Shown here in pieces: positions 54,712 through 62,020 of a stretch of 64,000 bases of DNA (within the stretch, counting starts at the first letter, position 1; the number at the start of each line of letters is the position of its first letter). Source of the DNA: Bacteroidetes bacterium UBA1947 (lineage in GTDB: Bacteria > Bacteroidota > Bacteroidia > Chitinophagales > Chitinophagaceae); contig DDET01000021.1 in NCBI GenBank assembly GCA_002336915.1, positions 49,754 through 113,753 on the forward strand. Reading direction: 5' to 3'. Below the pieces are notes generated by a model, which did no database searches, was not told where the DNA came from, and saw only the letters and a list, made by a program, of their open reading frames with translations. The position numbers and the translations under genes are program-made.

Positions 54712-56349
54712 ATGAGATACAAAGTACCTGCTATAAGCCTCTTATATCTTTTATGTACCCTCCCTGCTTTTTGCAGCAAGCTCTTCATACCCATGGATGC
54801 CGCCGGCCAGGCCAACCACCTCAGGGCCTATGGCATAGCCTATGCAGCACTTAGGGACAGCATACCTATCAACTGGCTGCTCAATTTCAAAGGCGGCAGC
54901 TTTGTCATAGACTACGATCAAAACATCGAGGCCCTTTGCATAGCCCGTGGTGTTACCTGTACCGAGATCGACGACGCGCAGTATAATACCATCGTAGCTA
55001 ATATTAAAGCAGCAGCACCCCGGCAGGGCATCGTTACCCTGCAAAAGGCACCCCATATTGCAGTATACACACCGCCCGGCCAAAAGCCCTGGGACGATGC
55101 CGTAGTACTGGCCCTCAACTACGCGCAGATCCCCTTCGACAAGATCTACGCAGGCGAGGTGCTATCCGGCGCGCTCGACAACTACGACTGGCTGCACCTG
55201 CATCACGAGGATTTTACAGGCACCCTCAGCAAGGGCGCCTCCTTCGATAAAGACTCGGCCTGGTACCGCTCGCAGAAGCTGGCCATCAATGCCCTCACCA
55301 AAAAGTTGGGCTATAAAAAGCTGTCGCAGATGCAGCTGGCCGTGGTAAAGAAGATACGCGACTTTGTGGATAAGGGCGGCAACATGTTTGCCATGTGCAT
55401 AGCCACCAATACATTTGATGTGGCGCTGGCCGCCCAAAACACCGATATATGCGATGCCCTCTTTGATGGCGACCCTGCCGACCCCAATGCACAGGCCAGG
55501 CTCGACTATACCGATTGCTTTGCCTTTACCGGTTTTAAAATATATACCGACCCGGATTATAAACACCCCGACGATATCGACAACGATTTCTCCACCCTCG
55601 CACACATCGAGACCGATTACTTCATGCTGCAGAGCTACCCCGCCTCGCCCGATCCCGTTTTGGCAATGCTGACACAAAACCATGTGGATAGCATCAAAGG
55701 CTTTTGCGGGCAGGTAAGCACCTTCAGGCGCAAAAGGCTGAAGCCCGATGTTTTTGTGCTCGCACACTACAACAAGCCGCCCGCCCTCACCACCGACATG
55801 AACGGCAGGAGCCATTACAACATTGATAACCTGCACGAGAACGAAGCCAAATACCTGCATGGCGAGTACGGCAGCGGCACCTGGACCTTCTTTGCCGGTC
55901 ACGACCCCGAGCTGCACCAAAGCGACGTAGGTAAGTCCAGCGATCTCAGCCGGCATCCCCACTCAGCCGGCTACAGGCTTATATTGAACAATGTGCTCGT
56001 CCCCTCGGCCAACAGGAAAAATGTGCAGCGCGTAGTGTGCTGCGATGTGCCGGCTACCAATATGGCTGCTCCCGCCCTTGCCAAAAAAACCCTGGCCATC
56101 TCGGGCGCCTACACCATAGGCCTCTACCCTATGGCCAATAAGCAACTCAATATTGCCCTCATTCCGCAGGACCCTGCCACCAAAGCCGGCAATATAGAGC
56201 GCGTGCTCATCAACACCCCCGAGGGCAAGACCCTTATCGACAATGCCTACTCCGCTCCCGCCGCCACCCTCGATATCAGTAGCCTTCCCACAGGCATGTA
56301 CCAGGTAGTGGTCAACGGCGAATACGCCGGCAAGCTCATGAAAGAATAG
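54712..56349 (+). CDS. Conserved secreted protein with probable T9SS C-terminal domain
   Basis: 545 residues. Signal peptide: VPAISLLYLLCTLPAFC. The N-terminal part (KLFIPMDAAGQANHLRAYGIAYAALRDSIPINWLLNFKGGSFVI) matches a Bacteroidota family that I recall being labelled asparagine synthetase B in databases, although no synthetase motif is visible. The middle contains LHLHHEDFTG and FAGHDPELHQSDVG, with His-rich stretches that could bind metal. The last 85 or so residues end in LDISSLPTGMYQVVVNGEYAGKLMKE, which looks like a type A T9SS sorting domain. It is flanked by two paralogous genes and is strongly GC-rich in codon use. Function unknown. Confidence 0.7.
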   Translation: MRYKVPAISLLYLLCTLPAFCSKLFIPMDAAGQANHLRAYGIAYAALRDSIPINWLLNFKGGSFVIDYDQNIEALCIARGVTCTEIDDAQYNTIVANIKAAAPRQGIVTLQKAPHIAVYTPPGQKPWDDAVVLALNYAQIPFDKIYAGEVLSGALDNYDWLHLHHEDFTGTLSKGASFDKDSAWYRSQKLAINALTKKLGYKKLSQMQLAVVKKIRDFVDKGGNMFAMCIATNTFDVALAAQNTDICDALFDGDPADPNAQARLDYTDCFAFTGFKIYTDPDYKHPDDIDNDFSTLAHIETDYFMLQSYPASPDPVLAMLTQNHVDSIKGFCGQVSTFRRKRLKPDVFVLAHYNKPPALTTDMNGRSHYNIDNLHENEAKYLHGEYGSGTWTFFAGHDPELHQSDVGKSSDLSRHPHSAGYRLILNNVLVPSANRKNVQRVVCCDVPATNMAAPALAKKTLAISGAYTIGLYPMANKQLNIALIPQDPATKAGNIERVLINTPEGKTLIDNAYSAPAATLDISSLPTGMYQVVVNGEYAGKLMKE

Positions 56350-56358
56350 CCCCTCTCC

Positions 56359-56387
56359 CGTCATTGCGAGGTACGAAGCAATCTTCC
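56359..56387. repeat. GTCATTGCGAGG-family repeat, copy 2
   Basis: CGTCATTGCGAGGTACGAAG followed by CAATCTTCC, ten bases after the stop of the gene ending at 56349. Same family as copies at 30855, 56453 and 57212. Confidence 0.8.
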
Positions 56388-56452
56388 CTTGAAGTTTACC
56401 CCGATGCCAAATCGAAGCCTAACCCCCAAACAAAAAACAATCCCCACCCTCC

Positions 56453-56507
56453 CGTCATTGCGATGAGCGCCAAGCCCTGCAGCACAGCCGCGAAGAAGCA
56501 ATCTTCC
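56453..56507. repeat. GTCATTGCGAGG-family repeat, copy 3 with insertion
   Basis: CGTCATTGCGATGAGCGCCA begins the copy and GCGAAGAAGCAATCTTCC ends it. The centre is longer than in the other copies, about 25 extra bases. It lies in the gap before the gene at 56610. Confidence 0.7.
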
Positions 56508-56609
56508 CCTGAAGAATATTCCTGCACCAAATCAAGGCTACTTCCCAACCCTACCCCCCCAAACAAAAAACATTTTTCCCTAAATTGCCCCAACAAAAAA
56601 ATAACATCA

Positions 56610-57182
56610 ATGCCCAGGCATCTCGCCATCCTCCTCCTGCTCACGCTCTGCATTGCCCACTCCGCATCAGCGCAAAGCACCGGGCTAAGCGAGGAAGACA
56701 TCATCCGCTACTACGGCAGCCCCGAGGAATACCAGTACGGCTACAAGCTGGTAAGCAGCAGCCCCACGCAGCAGATGGTTTTTGCAGGCCATGTAGTAAG
56801 CTGGGTAACACTGGCCGCAGGCTACCTCGAGGCCCACTGCGGCTGCACCATACACGACCAGCAGGGCCAGCTCCTCAGCCGTAGCGACTCCACTACTCTC
56901 TATATACAGGCGCACTGCCCCCTCAAAGACATCGATTTTAAGGTATCCAAAAGCAGCCCCGGCTCTGCGGCGCTTGTGGATAGCATCAGCATCACCGGCG
57001 ATGCCGAGGCACTTGCCTGCCTCTTCCTCGGCTATTGGCAAAACACAACCATACCCAAAAGCAAACTAAAAAAAGGCGCCCTCGAAACACTGTACTTCAT
57101 TACCGACCGTATTACCTTCAACTGGAAAGGCCCCGCCCCCATCATCAGCATCCGGCGGAACCCGGATTATAAAGGTGACTGA
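56610..57182 (+). CDS. Secreted protein of unknown function, paralogue of the gene at 53747
   Basis: 190 residues from the ATG at 56610 with signal peptide MPRHLAILLLLTLCIAHSASA. The open frame upstream runs through two dispersed repeats and is not coding. After QSTGLSEEDIIRYYGSPEEYQYGYKLV the chain is beta-rich. Its C-terminal half (DIDFKVSKSSPG...SITGDAEALACLFLGYWQ...KSKLKKGAL...TDRITFNWKGPAPIISIRRNPDY) matches the paralogue at 53747. The sequence just before the start (CTAAATTGCC...) also resembles the paralogue's upstream DNA, so a whole gene unit was duplicated. Family unknown. Confidence 0.75.
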   Translation: MPRHLAILLLLTLCIAHSASAQSTGLSEEDIIRYYGSPEEYQYGYKLVSSSPTQQMVFAGHVVSWVTLAAGYLEAHCGCTIHDQQGQLLSRSDSTTLYIQAHCPLKDIDFKVSKSSPGSAALVDSISITGDAEALACLFLGYWQNTTIPKSKLKKGALETLYFITDRITFNWKGPAPIISIRRNPDYKGD

Positions 57183-57211
57183 TAGGCATCCCTTACTCCC
57201 GTCCTCTAACC

Positions 57212-57241
57212 CCTCATTGCGAGGCACGAAGCAATCTCACG
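57212..57241. repeat. GTCATTGCGAGG-family repeat, copy 4
   Basis: CTCATTGCGAGGCACGAAGC followed by AATCTCACG. It lies between the paralogue stop at 57182 and the DUF3883 gene start at 57274, marking the left edge of the AT-rich island. Confidence 0.8.
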
Positions 57242-57273
57242 AAAATGCCTTACTTTTCCTTCAAATACAATTG

Positions 57274-58104
57274 ATGGCTAGTTGGTCAGAGTTAGAAGTT
57301 GAATTGATTATTGCAGATTACTTTCAAATGCTGCATGCAGAATTGAACGGCCTGAAGTATAACAAAGCTGAGCATCGAAATAACTTAATGCACATACTGA
57401 ATGGCAGAAGTGATAGCTCAATCGAATTTAAACATCAAAATATTAGTGCTGCCATGATAAAAAATGGCTTGCCTTATATTAGCGGATACAAACCCCGTTG
57501 GAACTTTCAACAGCTACTTGAGAATAAGATTCTGCAGTACTTATATGCAAACAAAAAAGTGGAAACTGACTTTAAAAAATTTGTAGCTCAGACAATAGGG
57601 CTCCCATCTACAGATGTAAAATTTGAAAAATGGATCGATACTCCGCCCGAACGCACACTACTAAAAGAGCCTACTACTAATTATTATAAACCTGTAAAAC
57701 GTAATTATTTAGAACTCGAGCAAAAGAACCGCTCGATTGGCGAAACAGGAGAGCAGTTAGTTTATGATTATGAGAAATGGAGATTGAATAATGAAGGCTA
57801 CCCTAAGTTAGCCAAAGAAGTAAAATGGATCTCGAAAGATGAAGGTGACGGAGCAGGCTTCGATATTCTTTCTAAAAATGTTCATGGTCAAGATATGTTC
57901 ATTGAAGTAAAGACAACAACTTTAGGCAAAGACACACCCATATTCTTTTCCAAAACAGAAAACGATTTTTCAAATGAAAACAAAACTGCCTTTCATTTAT
58001 ATCGAGTTTTTGAGGTAAAAAAGCAACCTAAAATGTTTATGCACAACGGCAGGTTTCAAGATATCTGCTCTGTTGAGGCAATTAATTTTAAAGGTATTTT
58101 TTAA
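57274..58104 (+). CDS. DUF3883 domain protein, probable PD-(D/E)xK nuclease fold
   Basis: 276 residues from the ATG at 57274 (MASWSELEVELIIADYF); an earlier in-frame ATG at 57175 would translate a dispersed repeat. Residues about 1-140 form a helical region of unknown family. Residues about 150-276 match DUF3883: GETGEQLVYDYEKWRL, WISKDEGDGAGFDILS, MFIEVKTTT and FFSKTENDFSNENK. These give a nuclease-like set Glu160, Asp197 and Glu211-x-Lys213. DUF3883 proteins are frequent in restriction and anti-phage loci. Codon use is AT-rich, in sharp contrast to the GC-rich genes just upstream, a sign of transfer. The next gene encodes a HEPN-like protein. Confidence 0.75.
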   Translation: MASWSELEVELIIADYFQMLHAELNGLKYNKAEHRNNLMHILNGRSDSSIEFKHQNISAAMIKNGLPYISGYKPRWNFQQLLENKILQYLYANKKVETDFKKFVAQTIGLPSTDVKFEKWIDTPPERTLLKEPTTNYYKPVKRNYLELEQKNRSIGETGEQLVYDYEKWRLNNEGYPKLAKEVKWISKDEGDGAGFDILSKNVHGQDMFIEVKTTTLGKDTPIFFSKTENDFSNENKTAFHLYRVFEVKKQPKMFMHNGRFQDICSVEAINFKGIF

Positions 58105-58359
58105 GGGTGAATGTTAATCTTCCATTCCTATAAAAATATACCCGCACAATTCATTCAAACAAAAATGAATCTGCCATTTTGCATTGGTATGCATAAGATC
58201 TGCGAAATCTGTTCTGCCGCCGCAATAAGGGCAGGCGGTAGATTGATCCCCCAATAAAAAAATATCAAGTTCGAGCACTCATAAAAATAACAATCACCGA
58301 GTAAGTAACATTTGCATACAAGTCACGTCTCAATTTTTATATTACAAATAAATCGCACC

Positions 58360-59022
58360 ATGAAGAAAAAGACAATAACCTACAATAAAACTGAAGAATC
58401 AGTATACACCCTTTTTTCACTTTTCATTTTAATAAAACAAAACCTTCAAGCTATTACGCAAAACGAAGACATCTTAGATTCCGACTTTGATTCTGAACAT
58501 AATACATTTAATGACTTAGTAAATGACACGATTCACGAGGCGCTCCGTTATCAAATACTTTTAAAAACCTGCTCTTTTTTAGATGAATGGAATGGCGTGT
58601 TTGGCGTTAAAACAGAATCAGGTGACGCAGAAGCCATAAGAGTGATAAAAATTCTCTCTAAACCTGCCATAAAGTGTATTAATTCATGGAAGGAACTTCG
58701 CGAATTTAGGAATCAAGCAATAGCGCATAACCACCGGGATAAAGCTGGCAGTAATATTTACTTGAATCCTAGACCTTACCATTCCCCGAATACCGATGCT
58801 GAAATCTATTTATTAATATATTGCTTGAAGATAACAATACATGTAGTTGATTATTTCTTTCGAGATGTCTTGGTTAAGGTACTAGACGATTATCCACGAA
58901 AACAAAAGGTAGCCCATAAAAAGCCAATGTCGTATACAGCTATTAAAAAGAAAATAAAGGAAATTGAAGATCTTGTTTCTTTAGATTTAACTCAACACCA
59001 TTTGATGAACTCTCGTCCGTAA
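58360..59022 (+). CDS. HEPN-like protein of unknown function
   Basis: 220 residues from the ATG at 58360; an upstream frame extension of 16 residues is less likely. All-helical by composition. The segment SWKELREFRNQAIAHNHRDK contains Arg117-Asn118-x4-His123, matching the R-N-x4-H motif of HEPN RNases and AbiU2-like proteins. No other family is evident. It has AT-rich codon use like the DUF3883 gene 255 bases upstream and unlike the genes on either side. An RNase or toxin role in phage defence is possible but rests on one motif and the context. It ends in a Lys/Glu-rich coiled segment. Confidence 0.5.
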   Translation: MKKKTITYNKTEESVYTLFSLFILIKQNLQAITQNEDILDSDFDSEHNTFNDLVNDTIHEALRYQILLKTCSFLDEWNGVFGVKTESGDAEAIRVIKILSKPAIKCINSWKELREFRNQAIAHNHRDKAGSNIYLNPRPYHSPNTDAEIYLLIYCLKITIHVVDYFFRDVLVKVLDDYPRKQKVAHKKPMSYTAIKKKIKEIEDLVSLDLTQHHLMNSRP

Positions 59023-59028
59023 AATGCC

Positions 59029-59047
59029 GATATCATTATTTGGAAAC
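59029..59047. repeat. 19-base direct repeat GATATCATTATTTGGAAAC, copy 1
   Basis: Identical in all 19 bases and same orientation to 59810-59828. The two copies bracket the XRE regulator and the small divergent gene, about 780 bases apart. Confidence 0.75.
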
Positions 59048-59086
59048 CGCATGGCAACTTTATCATGTATCTGCTATAGCAAAAAA

Positions 59087-59365
59087 TTACTCAAACCCCT
59101 CGCTAAAAAACTCCTCTAAGGTCATATCAAAAGCTGCCACGATCTTTATTAGGCTGCTATATTTTACATCCTGCCCTCTTTCGTAGCGCCCATATTGAGC
59201 ACGGGGGAAATTATGCTCGTACGCAAATATCTCGTGGCTGCTATACCCCTTAGCTATACGCAGGGCGCGTATTCGTTCCCCCAATTGCTTTAAATAAGCC
59301 TCTGGTGCTGCTTTCACTTTGCCCACTGCCGCCTTTTTCGGTATCGCCTTCTTGCTCTTCATCAA
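59087..59365 (-). CDS. XRE-family helix-turn-helix regulator
   Basis: 92 residues. A basic Lys/Ala-rich N-terminal extension (MKSKKAIPKKAAVGKVKAA) precedes a Cro/C1-type helix-turn-helix (LGERIRALRIAKGYSSHEIFAYEHNFPRAQYGRYERGQDVKYSSLIKIVAAFDMTLEEFF). It is probably a DNA-binding repressor. The 100-base gap to the divergent small gene holds palindromes with a CTACTT/AAGTAG motif that would suit autoregulation. It lies tail-to-tail with the HEPN-like gene. Confidence 0.88.
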   Translation of the reverse strand: MMKSKKAIPKKAAVGKVKAAPEAYLKQLGERIRALRIAKGYSSHEIFAYEHNFPRAQYGRYERGQDVKYSSLIKIVAAFDMTLEEFFSEGFE

Positions 59366-59372
59366 CCGGAAA

Positions 59373-59428
59373 AGTAGTCTAGTATCTACTCTAAAGGCAC
59401 TATTTTAAAATACACTACTTGTAAGTAG
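59373..59428. promoter_or_regulatory. Candidate operator pair in the XRE divergent region
   Basis: AGTAG (59373-59377) with CTACT (59386-59390), and CTACTT (59415-59420) with AAGTAG (59423-59428), are two inverted repeats built from the same hexamer. They lie between the divergent starts of the XRE gene (59365) and the small gene (59466). This is the position and symmetry expected for XRE dimer binding. Confidence 0.5.
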
Positions 59429-59465
59429 ATTTTTTTTTATCTTAGCTACCATAAAATCTATCATT

Positions 59466-59690
59466 ATGTGGTTCCTCCGCAGGCGTATCAAGAAGCAGCC
59501 TTCTTACTACGAGGGCTTTGAGTATCATGCAGGCCAGCTATCGGCTTATCTTTACAACTTCGGTTTTTTCATGATATCCCTTAAAGATGGCGATATCATC
59601 AAGTACTACCCCGAGGATATTGCAGCCTTCCGCCAATGGCTCACGGACAACAAGGTCCGCAACGTAAAAGACGACAGCGATTGCAAATAA
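59466..59690 (+). CDS. Small protein of unknown function, divergent from the XRE gene
   Basis: 74 residues, MWFLRRRIKKQPSYYEGFEYHA followed by a beta/alpha-like stretch (LSAYLYNFGFFMISLKDGDIIKYYPEDIAAFRQWL). No signal peptide or known motif. It is probably controlled by the divergent regulator through the palindromes between them. I do not recognise the family. Coding status rests on the clean start, on the composition and on the position. Confidence 0.55.
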   Translation: MWFLRRRIKKQPSYYEGFEYHAGQLSAYLYNFGFFMISLKDGDIIKYYPEDIAAFRQWLTDNKVRNVKDDSDCK

Positions 59691-59969
59691 TGGATGGCCT
59701 CGGCCATTAGCACATTTACCTGGCTGTACATGCGGCACATTCCTCTATTTGCACATTCCTACATTTGCACATTTGCACATTGTCTATTTGCAGATTCACT
59801 AAAATTGTGGATATCATTATTTGGAAACGCCCCCTCCAATTTCGTATCTTGCTATGTTGCGTAGCATTTAAAAATGCCGCATAAGTTCTTTGAAATAAGC
59901 GAAGCGAAATCCCGCCCTTCCGCGGGATATGGTAATAAAACGGAAGTTTCGTTTTGCGACATGGCCCCA
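59691..59969. other. Intergenic region with tandem CACATTTG-type units
   Basis: At 59736-59790 four imperfect tandem units begin with CACATT and end in TTTG. Next come the second GATATCATTATTTGGAAAC copy (59810-59828) and a GC-palindromic CCCGCCCTTCCGCGGG (59911-59926). Nothing gene-like was found. The large repeat B begins at about 59970. Confidence 0.6.
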
Positions 59970-60430
59970 CAATGAAATACCCGACATCGGGCATTCAATC
60001 GGGCATCGTTGGGCAAGGATTCGGGCATAAATGTCCGAATCGGGCCTGTCCGACCGGATGGTCGGGCACAGATCGGGCATGGTATAAAAACTATAATACG
60101 TCAATATCCACGCCACTTTCCGCCACCTAACACTGTTAGGAAATGCCCGATTTTTATTTTATGCCCGATTCGGGCATTCTCGAAAACTCCCCTCTTTGGT
60201 TAGCGATGCGGGTGGCAGGAAAGAGGGGTGGATCGCTCAGATAGATATGTTTCCATTAAAAAGGAGCGAGACGGGGTGATTATACAAACCGGAAAAAACC
60301 AGAAATTAAATGAAAACGCCATACGGCACTGCCAGTAAGCCTTTCCACCCATCACCCCTCCAAAAACCGGAAATTGATTTCCGACCGGAAATCGGAACTT
60401 TTCTCACCACCAAGCGGGTAAATGCATCTA
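59970..60430. repeat. Long dispersed non-coding repeat, copy B (inverted relative to copy A)
   Basis: The reverse complement of copy A at 25190-25660, with the same order of blocks: TCGGGCA/TGCCCGA heptamers, the 51-base identical core (60062-60112), CTAACACTGTTAG-type palindrome (near 60127), AAAAATCGGGCAT block, GGTTTTTTCCGG block, CCAGTAAGCCTTT, ATCACCCCTCCAAAAA and CCGGAACTTTTCTC. Between shared blocks the copies differ by substitutions and small indels, so they are old or fast-evolving. No transposase frame is present, and no obvious terminal repeats or target duplication could be identified by eye. Confidence 0.8.
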
Positions 60431-60456
60431 TATTTATATTAAAACGATCCTCTTAA

Positions 60457-60897
60457 ATGCTGCAACTAAACATAAGCGACTTCCTTGGTTGGGAGATAGA
60501 CAAGATAGCCGCCCGGCTCAAAGCGCAGCCGGAAAACGACTTTGAGCTGATCATACCCACAGGCACAGGCGACGGCACCACCCTTGCCGACGAATACCTG
60601 CTGGCCGCCTTCGTAGGCCAGAAGCTGTCCGAGTGCTGCGAGGGCTTCGACTATGAGCAGGAGCGGCCCGGCGAAAAAAGCACCATAGCCTACTACCTGG
60701 AAGACGCAGACACCTGGGGCCTCGCCGATGCCATCAACTACCTCTCCCCCGCCTTCGGGACGGAATACTCCGAAGAGTACTACCTCATCAACGAGGCCAT
60801 GGACCTCTTTGCAGTGCAGGTGGAAGCAGCAGAGATACTACCCGCATGCCCCTATTTCATGGAGCTGTACGCGCAGCACAATGAGGAAGAGGAATAA
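60457..60897 (+). CDS. Acidic protein of unknown function
   Basis: 146 residues, strongly acidic (C-terminal HNEEEE). It opens MLQLNISDFLGWEIDKIAARLKAQPENDFELIIPTG. Later stretches such as EYLLAAFVGQKLSECCEGFDYE and SEEYYLINEAMDLFAVQVEAAEIL suggest a small alpha/beta cytoplasmic protein. No signal peptide and no family that I can name. It begins 26 bases after the end of repeat B. It is GC-rich in codon use, unlike the AT-rich island before it. Confidence 0.65.
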   Translation: MLQLNISDFLGWEIDKIAARLKAQPENDFELIIPTGTGDGTTLADEYLLAAFVGQKLSECCEGFDYEQERPGEKSTIAYYLEDADTWGLADAINYLSPAFGTEYSEEYYLINEAMDLFAVQVEAAEILPACPYFMELYAQHNEEEE

Positions 60898-60902
60898 AAA
60901 AA

Positions 60903-60922
60903 GGGCAGGAAGAAACCCGCCC
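60903..60922 (-). terminator. Terminator of the lipocalin-like lipoprotein gene
   Basis: GGGCAGG and CCCGCCC pair with one mismatch around AAGAAA. The minus-strand product is followed by a run of seven T, which overlaps the stop of the convergent gene ending at 60897. Confidence 0.65.
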
Positions 60923-60959
60923 AATTATATCTGCCTATGTATGAAAAAAAATCGCCTTT

Positions 60960-61394
60960 CTATTGTGCCTTCTGGAATTTCAGCGTGTGGTGCCCGCTAT
61001 CGTCCGCCAGGTTGATGTTGTTATCCGTCATCATGCTGATCACCCAGTCCTCGTTCAGCTCGGCAAGGTGCCCGTCGGTGATGGAGTTGATATTGATCGT
61101 TAGCTGCTGCAGTCCATCGTTAGTACCACGTGTCCATGTACCGCTGGCCGATGAGCTGGCCCGCGTAGCGGTAAAGCTGCCATCGCTGTTGAAGGTGAAA
61201 GTATAGCCGCTAAAGTCAGGCGTCTCATCCACGCCGCGGTCGGTGTACTCGGTCACCTTCCAGCCGCCTGTAGCAGGGGTATTGGTAGTGATGGTAGGGT
61301 TGGTAGTGCTGGGCAGTACGTTGTTCTTATGCGTGCATGCAGTAAAGCCCGCAGCCAGTACACATATCCCGATCGTTGCTAATAATTTGTTCAT
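60960..61394 (-). CDS. Lipocalin-like lipoprotein
   Basis: 144 residues from the ATG at 61394; the open frame runs 17 codons further upstream but without a signal. Lipoprotein signal MNKLLATIGICVLAAGFTAC. The mature part has the lipocalin-like layout GGWKVTEYTDRGVDETPDFSGYTFTFNSDGSFTAT...GTWTRG...LTININ...W, common in Bacteroidota lipoproteins of unknown ligand. It is monocistronic, with a terminator shared with the convergent gene. Confidence 0.75.
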   Translation of the reverse strand: MNKLLATIGICVLAAGFTACTHKNNVLPSTTNPTITTNTPATGGWKVTEYTDRGVDETPDFSGYTFTFNSDGSFTATRASSSASGTWTRGTNDGLQQLTININSITDGHLAELNEDWVISMMTDNNINLADDSGHHTLKFQKAQ

Positions 61395-61617
61395 GTTTAA
61401 AATGTTATTTCGTTTACAATGCAGCTCCCTTAATCCTTTGCACAAGTCTTTTGCGGGGCAGGAGGCACAGCAATATTAGGCATAAGCCCTGCAGCTCAAC
61501 AAGCCAAAACAATAAAGAGGGAAAATAGACCGCTGAAACGGGAAGATGCTGTTAAATACAGCACATAAGAGTATCGGCCTTGTGATTTTTAGTAAATTTA
61601 CCCTTCAAACGATCTAG

Positions 61618-61890
61618 ATGAAAAAGGTAATGGGTTTAATGTGTGTGTGTATGATCATGGCTTCGGCCTGCGGTAGCAGTAAGACAAGCAGCAGCAATGG
61701 CGGCAGTAACGTAGATGCAGGCAGGCAGGCCGGTAGCCACAGTAAAGCAAGCAGCAGCAGTAGCGATAACAGCGAAGAGGCCGAAAAGCAAGCTGTTATG
61801 GAAAACAAAGTGAATGGGCCTAACCTGGGCACGCATGCCAAAACCCAGCCCCAGGTACAAGTCTCGAGGGAGGCGCCCGCAACTAAGTAA
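61618..61890 (+). CDS. Small Ser-rich lipoprotein
   Basis: 90 residues. Signal MKKVMGLMCVCMIMASACGSS with a lipobox ASAC. The rest is low-complexity, rich in Ser, Gly, Asn and Ala (SSKTSSSNGGSNVDAGRQAG). A small cell-envelope lipoprotein without recognisable domain. Start and signal peptide support coding. Confidence 0.55.
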   Translation: MKKVMGLMCVCMIMASACGSSKTSSSNGGSNVDAGRQAGSHSKASSSSSDNSEEAEKQAVMENKVNGPNLGTHAKTQPQVQVSREAPATK

Positions 61891-62020
61891 TATAAGGTGA
61901 AACGGCAGAACAGGAGCTCATGAAGCAAGGCTGAATGCAGGCAAAGGCTAATGATATTTTAGGATCTTTGCTATTTGAAAGGGATTTTTATATAAATTTA
62001 TATTTCCAATCATAAAACTT

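Noticed and set aside
55162..55962. A 266-codon minus-strand frame opposite the gene at 54712
   Set aside because: It is rich in Val and Gly, lacks any family motif and lies wholly within a better-supported gene with a signal peptide. GC-rich third positions produce such antisense frames here.
56364..56609. N-terminal extension of the protein at 56610
   Set aside because: It contains translations of two GTCATTGCGAGG-type repeats. The signal peptide starts at 56610.
58105..58359. Hairpin TCTGCCGCC...GGCGGTAGA as a terminator or RNA gene
   Set aside because: It has one mismatch, a loop of about 12 bases and no T-tract. The evidence is too weak for annotation.
59736..59790. CRISPR-like array
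   Set aside because: The units are too short and unequal, without constant repeats and unique spacers, and no cas gene is near.
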